64,000 bases of DNA from Azoarcus_F sp048158365 (lineage in GTDB: Bacteria > Pseudomonadota > Gammaproteobacteria > Burkholderiales > Rhodocyclaceae): the NCBI GenBank assembly GCA_048158365.1, contig JBLLNL010000008.1. One strand, 5' to 3'. Positions 54,799-63,778 of this stretch are shown piece by piece. Every line of letters starts with the position of its first letter. The first letter of the stretch is position 1. The notes below the pieces were generated by a model. The model had not been told where the DNA came from. It did no database searches and worked only from the letters and a program-made list of their open reading frames with translations. A program made the translations under genes and the position numbers.

Positions 54799-55188
54799 AT
54801 GGCTAAGACAGCTACGAAAGTTCGCAAGAAGGTCAAGAAGAACGTCGCCGAGGGCATTGCCCACGTGCATGCGAGCTTCAACAACACCATCATTACCATC
54901 ACCGACCGGCAGGGCAACGCGCTGTCGTGGGCGACGTCGGGCGGGGCCGGTTTCAAGGGCTCGCGCAAGAGCACGCCCTTTGCAGCCCAGGTCGCGGCCG
55001 AAGCAGCCGGGAAGGCTGCACAGGAGTGCGGCATCAAGAATCTAGAAGTCCGCATCAAGGGGCCCGGTCCGGGACGTGAGTCGGCGGTTCGCGCATTGAA
55101 CGCCATCGGCATCAAGATTTCGAGCATCACCGATATCACGCCGATTCCCCATAACGGCTGCCGACCGCCCAAGAAGCGTCGTATCTGA
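54799..55188 (+). CDS. rpsK: Small subunit ribosomal protein S11
   Basis: 129 residues, as in E. coli. It lines the 30S platform and the exit-site codon. The C-terminal PHNGCRPPKKRRI contains the Asn-Gly pair that becomes isoaspartate in E. coli S11. AGGGGTACATA precedes the ATG. Confidence 0.98.
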   Translation: MAKTATKVRKKVKKNVAEGIAHVHASFNNTIITITDRQGNALSWATSGGAGFKGSRKSTPFAAQVAAEAAGKAAQECGIKNLEVRIKGPGPGRESAVRALNAIGIKISSITDITPIPHNGCRPPKKRRI

Positions 55189-55202
55189 CAAGGAGTTGAA
55201 TT

Positions 55203-55832
55203 GTGGCTCGTAATCTGGATCCCAAGTGCCGTCAGTGCCGTCGCGAGGGCGAAAAACTGTTTCTGAAGGGTGAGAAGTGTTTCACCGACAAATGTGCGAT
55301 CGAGCGTCGTTCCTATGCGCCGGGTCAGCACGGCCAGCGTTCCGGGCATCGTATGTCCGGTTATGGCGTGCAGCTGCGTGAGAAGCAGAAGATCCGCCGC
55401 CTGTATGGGGTGCTCGAGGGGCAGTTCCGCCGTGTATACGCGGAAGCGGATCGCAAGAAGGGGCAGACGGGTGAGAACCTGCTGCAACTGCTCGAAGGCC
55501 GTCTCGATTCGGTCGTCTATCGCATGGGGTTCGGTGCGTCGCGTTCCGAGTCTCGCCAGCTGGTCCGTCACAACGGCATCCTGGTCAATGGCAAGCGCGT
55601 GAACATCCCTTCCTACGTTGTGCAGCCGGGTGACGTCGTCGAGCTCACCGAGCGCTCGCGTGGCCAGCTGCGGGTCAAGGCTGCATTGGAAGCGGCCGTG
55701 TCACGTGGCTACCCGGAGTGGATCGAGGTCGACGCCAAGGCGGGCAAGGGCACGTTCAAGGCTTATCCGCAGCGCGCCGAACTGCCACCGACGATCAACG
55801 AGAACCTGGTTGTGGAATTGTATTCCCGCTAA
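55203..55832 (+). CDS. rpsD: Small subunit ribosomal protein S4, cysteine-containing form
   Basis: 209 residues (E. coli 206). An assembly initiator that in E. coli represses the alpha operon. Unlike E. coli S4, it has CRQC and later FTDKC cysteines in the first 31 residues, the zinc-binding variant. The S4 RNA-binding domain starts near residue 98 (LDSVVYRMGFGASRSESRQL). The start is a GTG at 55203 after AAGGAG. Confidence 0.98.
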   Translation: MARNLDPKCRQCRREGEKLFLKGEKCFTDKCAIERRSYAPGQHGQRSGHRMSGYGVQLREKQKIRRLYGVLEGQFRRVYAEADRKKGQTGENLLQLLEGRLDSVVYRMGFGASRSESRQLVRHNGILVNGKRVNIPSYVVQPGDVVELTERSRGQLRVKAALEAAVSRGYPEWIEVDAKAGKGTFKAYPQRAELPPTINENLVVELYSR

Positions 55833-55869
55833 CCGGTTCGTCTGAAGAAATGAGCCCGAGGAACTGCTG

Positions 55870-56850
55870 ATGCAAAGCAATTCACTGCTGAAACCCCGCA
55901 TCATCGACGTCCAGAACGTATCGCCGCTTCATGCGCGCGTCACGATGGAGCCGTTCGAAAGAGGCTTCGGTCACACGCTGGGTAACGCGCTTCGCCGCAT
56001 CCTGCTGTCTTCGCTGCCCGGCTGTGCGCCGACCGAAGTCAGCATCGAGGGGGTGTTGCACGAGTACTCGACCCTGGACGGCGTCCGCGAGGACATCGTG
56101 GACGTGCTGTTGAACCTCAAGGGCGTCGTGCTGAAGCTGCATAATCGCAGTGAAGCCACGCTTCGCCTGTCGAAATCCGGTGACGGGATCGTCACCGCCG
56201 CGGACATCGAGGTCGGCCATGACGTCGAGATCATCAATCCGGAGCATGTGATCGCGCATCTGGCGCCGGGCGGAAAGATCGATGTCGAGATCAAGGTTCA
56301 GGAAGGCCGCGGCTACGAGCCGTCGAACGTCCGCCCGGTCAATGACGAGAGCAAGAGCATCGGCAGGATCATGCTTGACGCATCGTTCAGTCCGGTCAGG
56401 CGAGTGAGCTACCTGGTCGAGAGCGCGCGCGTCGAGCAGCGCACCGACCTGGATCGTCTCGTGATCGACATCGAGACGAACGGGGCGGTCGATCCGGAAG
56501 AGGCGATTCGTTATGCCGCTCGCGTGCTGATGGATCAACTGTCGGTTTTCGCCGATCTTGAGGGTACGGAACCAGCGACGGTGAAGTCCGACGAGCCGGA
56601 ACCGGACCCCGTTCTGTTGCGTCCGGTGGACGATCTCGAACTCACGGTGCGATCGGCAAACTGCCTGAAAGCCGAAAACATCTACTACATCGGCGATCTG
56701 ATTCAGCGCACCGAAACCGAGTTGCTCAAGACGCCGAATCTCGGTCGGAAGTCACTCAATGAAATCAAGGAAGTGTTGGCCACACGCGGGTTGACGCTTG
56801 GAATGAAACTGGAAAACTGGCCGCCGGCCGGGCTCGAGAAGCTCGGTTGA
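55870..56850 (+). CDS. rpoA: RNA polymerase alpha subunit
   Basis: 326 residues (E. coli 329). The N-terminal domain dimerises to start polymerase assembly (ERGFGHTLGNALRRILLSSL). The C-terminal domain, which binds UP elements and activators, includes RSANCLKAENIYYIGDLIQR and NLGRKSLNEIKEVLATRGL. GAGGAACTGCTG precedes the ATG. It is followed by rplQ after 27 bases. Confidence 0.99.
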   Translation: MQSNSLLKPRIIDVQNVSPLHARVTMEPFERGFGHTLGNALRRILLSSLPGCAPTEVSIEGVLHEYSTLDGVREDIVDVLLNLKGVVLKLHNRSEATLRLSKSGDGIVTAADIEVGHDVEIINPEHVIAHLAPGGKIDVEIKVQEGRGYEPSNVRPVNDESKSIGRIMLDASFSPVRRVSYLVESARVEQRTDLDRLVIDIETNGAVDPEEAIRYAARVLMDQLSVFADLEGTEPATVKSDEPEPDPVLLRPVDDLELTVRSANCLKAENIYYIGDLIQRTETELLKTPNLGRKSLNEIKEVLATRGLTLGMKLENWPPAGLEKLG

Positions 56851-56877
56851 GACGTGCCGGTCAAGTGAGGTAATGAA

Positions 56878-57291
56878 ATGCGTCACCGTCACGGTCTTCG
56901 CAAGCTGAATCGGACCAGCAGCCATCGTCAGGCGATGTTCCGCAACATGGCCAACTCGCTGCTGCGTCATGAAGTCATCAAGACGACGCTGCCAAAGGCG
57001 AAGGAACTGCGCCGCGTCGTCGAGCCGCTGATCACGCTGGGCAAGAAGCCCAGCCTGGCCAATCGCCGACTGGCCTTCAATCGCCTTCGTGATCGTGAGA
57101 TGGTCGTCAAGATCTTCGACGAACTCGGTCCGCGCTTCGCGTCGCGCCCGGGGGGCTATCTGCGCATCCTGAAATTCGGATTCCGCGACGGCGACAACGC
57201 GCCGATGGCGCTGGTCGAACTGATGGACAGGCCGGAAGAGGTCGAGGCGGACGAGCGCACGCCGGATCTCGCGGAAGCCAACGCTGCCTGA
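56878..57291 (+). CDS. rplQ: Large subunit ribosomal protein L17
   Basis: 137 residues (E. coli 127). MRHRHGLRKLNRTSSHRQAM is the typical start; the extra length is an acidic C-terminal tail (EEVEADERTPDLAEANAA). GAGGTAATGAA precedes the ATG. It is the last gene of the ribosomal superoperon and is followed by a clear intrinsic terminator. Confidence 0.98.
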   Translation: MRHRHGLRKLNRTSSHRQAMFRNMANSLLRHEVIKTTLPKAKELRRVVEPLITLGKKPSLANRRLAFNRLRDREMVVKIFDELGPRFASRPGGYLRILKFGFRDGDNAPMALVELMDRPEEVEADERTPDLAEANAA

Positions 57292-57313
57292 ACACTGCCG
57301 TTTTGTGTGGAAG

Positions 57314-57340
57314 AAGGTCGACTCCGGTCGGCCTTTTTTT
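57314..57340 (+). terminator. Intrinsic terminator of the alpha operon
   Basis: AAGGTCGAC (57314-57322) pairs with GTCGGCCTT (57327-57335) around TCCG with one G-U pair, followed by an unbroken run of T to 57340. It lies 22 bases after rplQ. This is the only spacer in the superoperon region with a full U-tract terminator. Confidence 0.92.
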
Positions 57341-57406
57341 CGTCCGGGCCCTTGGACAGGCAAGATCGGCGCGACCCTGACTGTACCGTGACGATCGGCC
57401 CGAGGC

Positions 57407-57805
57407 TCACCCGCTGTCGATCAGGTGTTGCAGTCTGCGGCGATCGCGTTTCGTCGGTCTGGAACCGACGTCGTGCTGACTACGCGCACGATCGACCCCG
57501 GCCTGTTCGCGGCGACGCCGTTCTGCGACGCTCGCAGCCGTTTCTTCGTAAAGGGTCTGTGCGAGCGTGGCAGGGCCGCGCTGACCGGAGAGCGCCTTGA
57601 CGATCAGCTCGATCGTGGCGTGGCCCGTGACGACGTTGAGCCGGTCGCCGACACGCGCGAGCCGGCTGGGCCTGCAGCGGGTGTCGTTTACGCGGACGTG
57701 GCCGGCTTCGACGGCGTCCCGCGCGAGGCTGCGGGTCTTGAACAATCGTGCCGCCCACAGCCATTTGTCGATGCGGACAGCCTGTTCGTCATTTTGCGGG
57801 TTCAT
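57407..57805 (-). CDS. hslR: S4-domain RNA-binding protein, Hsp15 type
   Basis: 132 residues. In E. coli Hsp15 binds free 50S subunits that carry stalled nascent chains and helps to recycle them. The S4 domain lies at the N-terminus (RIDKWLWAARLFKTRSLARD, about residues 10-70) and the C-terminal part is rich in Arg and Glu. The start at 57805 gives MNPQND; an ATG 33 bases upstream is possible and neither has a good ribosome binding site. It is divergent from galE and convergent with the ribosomal operon. Confidence 0.85.
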   Translation of the reverse strand: MNPQNDEQAVRIDKWLWAARLFKTRSLARDAVEAGHVRVNDTRCRPSRLARVGDRLNVVTGHATIELIVKALSGQRGPATLAQTLYEETAASVAERRRREQAGVDRARSQHDVGSRPTKRDRRRLQHLIDSG

Positions 57806-57901
57806 CGTGATGTCGAATCGGTGGTGTTGGCGTAACATCGGGCAAGGTGTTCATCGAACAAATGATGGGCTGAAGCGGGATTCATATCAACGGGGTTGGA
57901 G

Positions 57902-58921
57902 ATGGCGCGCGTCCTGGTGACCGGGGGAGCCGGCTACATCGGCTCACACACGTGTCTGGTGTTGCTGGAGGCGGGGCACGATGTGGTGGTCGTCGATAAC
58001 CTGTGCAACGGCAAGCGCGAGGCACTGTCACGGGTCGAAGGGCTCTGCGGGCGGCGCCTCGAGGGTTTCCATGCGATCGATGTGCGTGACAGGGTCGCAC
58101 TGCGCCGGGTGTTCGCGCAGCACGGTCTCGATGCGGTCATCCATTTCGCTGCGCTCAAGGCGGTCGGCGAATCCGTCGCGCAGCCGCTCAGGTATTACGA
58201 CAACAATATCGGCGGTACTGTCGCGCTCGCCGAAGTCATGGCCGAAGCAGGTGTCAAGCACCTGGTTTTCAGCTCTTCGGCGACCGTGTATGGCGATCCG
58301 GCCAGCGTGCCGATCGACGAGGGTTTTCCGACTTCCGCGACGAATCCCTACGGCTGGTCCAAATGGATGATGGAGCGCATTCTGAGCGACGTGTCTGCTG
58401 CGGATCCGGCCTGGCGAATCGTGCTGTTGCGCTACTTCAACCCGGTCGGTGCCCATCCGAGCGGCCAGATCGGTGAGGATCCGCATGGTTTGCCGAACAA
58501 TCTGATGCCCTTCGTCAGCCAGGTTGCGGTCGGGCGGCTCGGCGAACTGCAGGTCTTCGGGGATGATTACGCGACGCCCGACGGAACCGGGGTGCGCGAC
58601 TACATCCATGTCATGGATCTGGCGATCGGGCATTTGCGGGCACTCGAGCGCATCGAATCCCTCCCGTCCCCGATGTGCATCAACCTCGGCACCGGAAGGG
58701 GGTACAGCGTGCTGGAAGTCGTGCAAGCGTTCGAGCATGCCTCCGGACGACGCGTGCCCTATCGGGTGGTGGCGAGGCGGCCGGGCGATGTCGCCGAGTG
58801 TTGGGCGAATCCGGCGCTGGCCGAACGTGTGCTGGGCTGGAAGGCGCAATGGGGGATCGACGAGATGTGTCGGGATGCATGGAGATGGCAGTCTTCAAAC
58901 CCGGACGGGTATCCTGACTGA
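57902..58921 (+). CDS. galE: UDP-glucose 4-epimerase
   Basis: 339 residues. It interconverts UDP-glucose and UDP-galactose using bound NAD, supplying sugars for lipopolysaccharide and exopolysaccharide. The NAD-binding motif GGAGYIGSH is at residues 8-16; the catalytic YxxxK appears as YGWSK near 152-156; HFAALKAVGES is also conserved. The ATG at 57902 is favoured over a TTG six bases earlier. No other sugar genes are nearby. Confidence 0.95.
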   Translation: MARVLVTGGAGYIGSHTCLVLLEAGHDVVVVDNLCNGKREALSRVEGLCGRRLEGFHAIDVRDRVALRRVFAQHGLDAVIHFAALKAVGESVAQPLRYYDNNIGGTVALAEVMAEAGVKHLVFSSSATVYGDPASVPIDEGFPTSATNPYGWSKWMMERILSDVSAADPAWRIVLLRYFNPVGAHPSGQIGEDPHGLPNNLMPFVSQVAVGRLGELQVFGDDYATPDGTGVRDYIHVMDLAIGHLRALERIESLPSPMCINLGTGRGYSVLEVVQAFEHASGRRVPYRVVARRPGDVAECWANPALAERVLGWKAQWGIDEMCRDAWRWQSSNPDGYPD

Positions 58922-59059
58922 GCGCGTCGGCGGTCCGGGGTGTGCACCCGCCGCTGGGGGTGAACATGAGCGGGGCGCGGAGGGCGTGCGGTGCAGAAGC
59001 GACTGAATTCCGGTCCGTCAGCGCCGGGATAGGGCAGGAGCACACAGGAGAGGGACGAA

Positions 59060-59443
59060 GTGAGCGATACGCGTACTCAGGAACAATTGAACGTGCTTGG
59101 CGGACCATTGCTGGCATGCAGCTATTCACCACTGACGGGTTTCTTCCGCACCGGTTGCTGCGACACATCGGCGGAGGACCTGGGCCGACATGTGATCTGC
59201 GTGAAGGTGACCGAGGCCTTTCTGGATTTCTCGCGCGAGCGTGGCAACGATCTGAGCACGCCGAGGCCCGAGTATCGCTTCTCAGGCCTCAAACCGGGTG
59301 ATCGTTGGTGCCTGTGTGCGTTGAGATGGCGGGAGGCTCTCGAGGCGGGTGTTGCGCCGGACGTGGTGCTCGCGGCAACCCACCGGTCAGCGCTGGAAGT
59401 GGTGAGCCTTGAGACGTTGCGCGCGCATGCGCTCGACGCGTGA
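59060..59443 (+). CDS. DUF2237-family protein of unknown function
   Basis: 127 residues, soluble, without signal peptide. It shows the DUF2237 pattern: GPLLACSYSPLTGFFRTGCC near the start, then GRHVICVKVTEAFL and GDRWCLCALRWREA. Six cysteines are conserved-looking and could bind metal or act in redox chemistry. The start is a GTG at 59060 with CAGGAGAGGGA upstream. It lies between galE and the convergent uvrA with no sign of a shared operon. Function not known. Confidence 0.85.
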   Translation: MSDTRTQEQLNVLGGPLLACSYSPLTGFFRTGCCDTSAEDLGRHVICVKVTEAFLDFSRERGNDLSTPRPEYRFSGLKPGDRWCLCALRWREALEAGVAPDVVLAATHRSALEVVSLETLRAHALDA

Positions 59444-59506
59444 ATGAGGACCGGCGAGTCGCCAGCCGTGCTGCGGTGGTGATGAATCGATGCAAGCGTT
59501 CGGCGC

Positions 59507-62377
59507 TCAGTGCCCGATGCCGATGGCTTGCCGGGTGGCGAGGGCGGTCGGTCCGTCCATGCCGAGGCTGCGACGAAGGTAACGCCCGGTGTGGCTCAGG
59601 GGTTCCTCCGCGACCTGTTCGGGTGTGCCGCTGCACACGACCCTGCCGCCCCTGCCACCGCCCTCCGGACCCAGGTCCACGAGCCAGTCAGCCGTCTTGA
59701 TCACGTCGAGATTGTGCTCGATGATTACGATCGTATTGCCCTGGTCGCGCAGGCGCTGAAGCACGCCGAGCAGCAGCGAGATGTCGTGGAAGTGCAGGCC
59801 GGTAGTTGGTTCGTCCAGGATGTACAGGGTTCGCCCGGTGTCGCGCTTGGACAGTTCGAGTGCAAGCTTGACACGCTGGGCTTCACCTCCGGACAGGGTC
59901 GTGGCGCTCTGTCCGAGCCGGATATAGCCCAGGCCGACATCGATCAGCGTCTCGAGCTTGCGGGCGATGGGCGGGACCGCCTCGAAGAAGCCGTGCGCGT
60001 GTTCGACCGTCATCTCCAGTACTTCGAAGATGTTCCGGCCCTTGTAGCGGATCTCCAGAGTCTCGCGATTGTAGCGCTTGCCATGACAGACATCGCAGGG
60101 GACGTACATGTCGGGCAGAAAGTGCATCTCCACCTTGATCATGCCGTCGCCCTGGCATGCCTCGCAGCGCCCCCCTTTCACATTGAAAGAGAAGCGACCG
60201 GGTCCGTAGCCGCGTGACCGGGCCTCCGGTACGCCGGTGAACAGATCGCGTATTGGCGTGAACAGGCCGGTGTAGGTTGCCGGGTTCGAACGGGGCGTCC
60301 GTCCGATCGGCGACTGGTCGACGCTGATCACCTTGTCGAGAAAGTCCAGGCCGCTGATACTCCGGTATGGCGCCGGCTCCAGATTGGAACGATACATGTG
60401 TCTGGCTGCAAGCGCATAGAGGGTGTCGTTGATCAGCGTTGACTTGCCTGAACCGGACACGCCGGTGATACAGGTAAGCAGGCCGCAGGGCAATGCGAGC
60501 TCGACGTCCTTGAGGTTGTTGCCGCTGCATCCGGACAGTCTGAGCATGCGAGACATGTCAGGTGGTTTGCGCGCCTTCGGGGTTGCGATCACCTGGCGTC
60601 CCGACAAATAGGCGCCGGTCAGCGAGCGCGCGCTGGCGATGACCTCGTCGGGCGTGCCGCTGACGACGATCTCGCCGCCATGTTCGCCGGCGCCGGGGCC
60701 CATGTCCACGACGTGGTCGGCCGATCGGATCGCATCCTCGTCATGCTCGACCACGATCACCGTATTGCCCATATCCCTGAGTTGGCGAAGCGTTGCGAGC
60801 AGACGGTCGTTATCGCGCTGATGCAGACCGATCGAAGGTTCATCGAGCACGTACATGACGCCGGTGAGGCCGGAGCCGATCTGGCTCGCGAGCCGGATGC
60901 GCTGGGCTTCGCCGCCGGAAAGCGTGTCGGCAGAGCGGTCGAGCGACAGGTAATCGAGGCCGACATTGATCAGAAAGCTGAGCCGGTTGGAGATCTCACG
61001 GACGATCTTGTCGGCGATCAACGCCCTGTGTCCGGTCAGCACCATGTCGTCGAAGAACGCCTTGCACTCGCCGAGCGGCATGTGGCTGATCCGATGCAGG
61101 GGTTCGCCGCCGATCAGCACGTTTCGGGCTTCGCTGCGCAGGCGCGTGCCATCGCAGGTCGGGCACGCCTGATGCGCACGCAACTTGGAGAGCTCGTCGC
61201 GCACAGCCACCGAGTCGGTTTCACGAAACCGGCGTTCCAGATTCGGGATGATGCCTTCGAACACATGTTCCTTGAGCACCATGCGACCGTTGTCGGCCAG
61301 ATAGCGGAAGGCGATCCTGTCGCGCCCCGATCCATGCAGGACCACGTCGCGTGTCGCCGGGGCGAGTTCGGCGAATGGGGTGTCGATATCGAAGCCATAG
61401 TGGGCAGCCAGGCCGGCAAGCATCTGAAAATAGAATTGGTTGCGTCGATCCCAGCCCCTGATCGCGCCGGCGGCAAGCGACAGCTCCGGATGCCCGACCA
61501 CGCGCGCAGGGTCGAAGAACTCGACCTGTCCGAGGCCGTCGCAGTCCGGACAGGCGCCGGCCGGGTTGTTGAACGAGAACAGGCGTGGCTCGAGTTCGGC
61601 CAGTGCGTAACTGCACACAGGACACGCGAAGCGGGCGGAGAACAGGTGCTCGGTGCCGGTGTCCATCTCCACCGCGACGGCACGTCCGTCGGAATGAAGG
61701 AGTGCGGTCTCGAAGGATTCGGAGATGCGGCCCCGCTGATCGGGACGGATCCTGAGCCGGTCGATGACGATCTCGACCGTGTGACGTTTCCCCTTCACCA
61801 GCGCCGGCAGTGCATCGATCTCGAAGACCTGACCATCGACCCGCACCCGCACGAAACCCTGCGCCCTCAACTCGGCGAACAAGTCCTGCTGTTCGCCCTT
61901 GCGGCCTGCCACCACCGGCGCGAGGATCATCAGGCGGGTGTCGTCCTGCAAGGCAAGAACGTGGTCGACCATCTGCGAAATCGTTTGTGCCTGCAGTGGC
62001 TGGTCGGGATGGTCCGGGCAGTGGGGCGTACCGGCACGCGCGTAGAGCAGGCGCAGGTAGTCGTGGATTTCGGTCACCGTGCCGACGGTCGAACGCGGGT
62101 TGTGGCTGGTGGCCTTCTGTTGGATCGAGATCGCCGGCGAAAGTCCCTCTATCAGATCGACGTCGGGCTTTTCCATCAACTGCAGGAACTGGCGTGCATA
62201 GGCGGAAAGCGATTCGACATAGCGTCGCTGACCTTCGGCATAGAGCGTGTCGAAAGCGAGCGAGGACTTGCCCGAACCGGAAAGGCCGGTGATGACGGTC
62301 AGCCTGTTGCGCGGCAGATCCAGGCTGATGTTCCGGAGGTTGTGCGTTCGCGCGCCGCGAATGCGGATCTCGTCCAT
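59507..62377 (-). CDS. uvrA: Excinuclease ABC subunit UvrA
   Basis: 956 residues. DNA damage recognition ATPase of nucleotide excision repair. The first Walker A GLSGSGKSS is at residues 31-39 and the second (GVSGSGKST) near 644. The zinc modules appear as CPVC..CPDC near 253-283 and CEAC..CDVC near 735-765. ABC signatures LSGGEAQRIRLA and LSGGEAQRVKLA are both present. The start at 62377 gives the family N-terminus MDEIRIRGARTHNL; in-frame codons up to 62407 are also open. It is divergent from the MFS gene. Confidence 0.98.
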   Translation of the reverse strand: MDEIRIRGARTHNLRNISLDLPRNRLTVITGLSGSGKSSLAFDTLYAEGQRRYVESLSAYARQFLQLMEKPDVDLIEGLSPAISIQQKATSHNPRSTVGTVTEIHDYLRLLYARAGTPHCPDHPDQPLQAQTISQMVDHVLALQDDTRLMILAPVVAGRKGEQQDLFAELRAQGFVRVRVDGQVFEIDALPALVKGKRHTVEIVIDRLRIRPDQRGRISESFETALLHSDGRAVAVEMDTGTEHLFSARFACPVCSYALAELEPRLFSFNNPAGACPDCDGLGQVEFFDPARVVGHPELSLAAGAIRGWDRRNQFYFQMLAGLAAHYGFDIDTPFAELAPATRDVVLHGSGRDRIAFRYLADNGRMVLKEHVFEGIIPNLERRFRETDSVAVRDELSKLRAHQACPTCDGTRLRSEARNVLIGGEPLHRISHMPLGECKAFFDDMVLTGHRALIADKIVREISNRLSFLINVGLDYLSLDRSADTLSGGEAQRIRLASQIGSGLTGVMYVLDEPSIGLHQRDNDRLLATLRQLRDMGNTVIVVEHDEDAIRSADHVVDMGPGAGEHGGEIVVSGTPDEVIASARSLTGAYLSGRQVIATPKARKPPDMSRMLRLSGCSGNNLKDVELALPCGLLTCITGVSGSGKSTLINDTLYALAARHMYRSNLEPAPYRSISGLDFLDKVISVDQSPIGRTPRSNPATYTGLFTPIRDLFTGVPEARSRGYGPGRFSFNVKGGRCEACQGDGMIKVEMHFLPDMYVPCDVCHGKRYNRETLEIRYKGRNIFEVLEMTVEHAHGFFEAVPPIARKLETLIDVGLGYIRLGQSATTLSGGEAQRVKLALELSKRDTGRTLYILDEPTTGLHFHDISLLLGVLQRLRDQGNTIVIIEHNLDVIKTADWLVDLGPEGGGRGGRVVCSGTPEQVAEEPLSHTGRYLRRSLGMDGPTALATRQAIGIGH

Positions 62378-62499
62378 GAGGGGTGCGTGCCTTGGGTAAC
62401 GCATCACTATACGAGAGAATTCGGCGCCGGACCAAACCGATTGGGTCGGCGGAAACGCGGGCTGTTAGAATCGCTGCTTTGATTCGACGGTCCGACACG

Positions 62500-63705
62500 A
62501 TGTCACATCCGACGCATGACTCGATGACCCCTGCAGAGCGGCGTGCAGGCGTGAGCCTGGCCGCGATCTTCGGGCTGCGCATGCTCGGTCTGTTCCTGAT
62601 CCTTCCGGTCTTTGCCGTCCATGCGCACACGATCCCGGGCGGAGACGATCTGACGCTGGTCGGCATCGCGATCGGTGCATATGGACTGACGCAGGCTTTC
62701 CTGCAGATCGCCTTCGGTGCCGCATCCGACCGATTCGGGCGCAAGCCGGTCATCGTCGCGGGCCTGCTGATCTTCCTGCTCGGCAGCGTCGTGGCGGCGC
62801 TGGCGGATCATATCCACATGGTCATCGCGGGTCGCGTGCTGCAGGGCGCGGGGGCGATCTCGGCGGCGGTGACCGCGCTTGCGGCGGATCTCACGCGTGA
62901 CCAGCATCGCACCAAGATCATGGCGATGATAGGGGCGAGTATCGGCCTCGTGTTCGCGTTCTCGATGGTCGCTGCGCCGCTGCTGTATGCGTTGATCGGC
63001 ATGGCCGGCATCTTCTGGCTGACCGCGGCGCTGGCAGCCGGTGCCATCTATGTAGTTTTGCGGGTCGTGCCGGATGCCCCGCCGGTGCCACGCGCGACGG
63101 GGGGGCGCTTCATCGACGTGTTGCGGGATGCGCAACTGATGCGGCTCAATTTTGGCGTCTTCGCGCTGCACCTGATCCAGACGACGATGTGGGTGCTGGT
63201 CCCCGCAGCGCTGGTGGCCGCTGGCGGGCTGCCGATGGTGGAGCACTGGAAGGTCTATCTGCCGGCGGTGCTGTTGTCGTTCGCAGTGATGGTTCCGGCA
63301 ATCATCATCGCCGAAAAGCACGGCCGCATGAAATTCGTCTTCAATGCCGCTATCATATTGTTGGTGTTCGTTCAGTTGGGCTTGCTGATGTTCGGCCACA
63401 GCCTGGTGGGACTTGCACTGTCGCTGACCTTGTTCTTCGTCGCCTTCAACGTGCTCGAGGCCACCCAGCCGTCCTGGATCTCGAAAATCGCGCCGGCCGC
63501 GAACAAGGGTACGGCGCTCGGTGTGTACAATACGCTGCAGTCGATCGGGTTGTTCGTAGGGGGCATGCTGGGCGGACTGATCGCGCAGCACTACGGCTCG
63601 CAGGCGGTCAATCTGTTCTGTGCCGTGATTGCATTGGTGTGGCTGGGTCTGGCGGCAACGATGACGCCGCCGCCGCGCCGGGTCGAAGCGGCGCCGCAGT
63701 CTTAG
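62500..63705 (+). CDS. MFS transporter, YajR-like
   Basis: 401 residues with twelve predicted helices. The N-terminal MTPAERRAGVSLAAIFGLRM and the loop motif ASDRFGRKPVIVAG (motif A) resemble E. coli YajR, as does LTRDQHRTKIMAMIGAS. E. coli YajR has about 50 extra residues forming a cytoplasmic C-terminal domain; that domain is absent here. The ATG at 62500 is chosen; an ATG at 62524 is possible. Substrate unknown. The gene lies between uvrA (divergent) and ssb. Confidence 0.87.
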   Translation: MSHPTHDSMTPAERRAGVSLAAIFGLRMLGLFLILPVFAVHAHTIPGGDDLTLVGIAIGAYGLTQAFLQIAFGAASDRFGRKPVIVAGLLIFLLGSVVAALADHIHMVIAGRVLQGAGAISAAVTALAADLTRDQHRTKIMAMIGASIGLVFAFSMVAAPLLYALIGMAGIFWLTAALAAGAIYVVLRVVPDAPPVPRATGGRFIDVLRDAQLMRLNFGVFALHLIQTTMWVLVPAALVAAGGLPMVEHWKVYLPAVLLSFAVMVPAIIIAEKHGRMKFVFNAAIILLVFVQLGLLMFGHSLVGLALSLTLFFVAFNVLEATQPSWISKIAPAANKGTALGVYNTLQSIGLFVGGMLGGLIAQHYGSQAVNLFCAVIALVWLGLAATMTPPPRRVEAAPQS

Positions 63706-63778
63706 AGAAGGTTCGGCCTGCCCTGCCTGGTCATGGCCTTCATGCCGTCGGTGACAGATACCAGTAGAGGAGAGTGGG

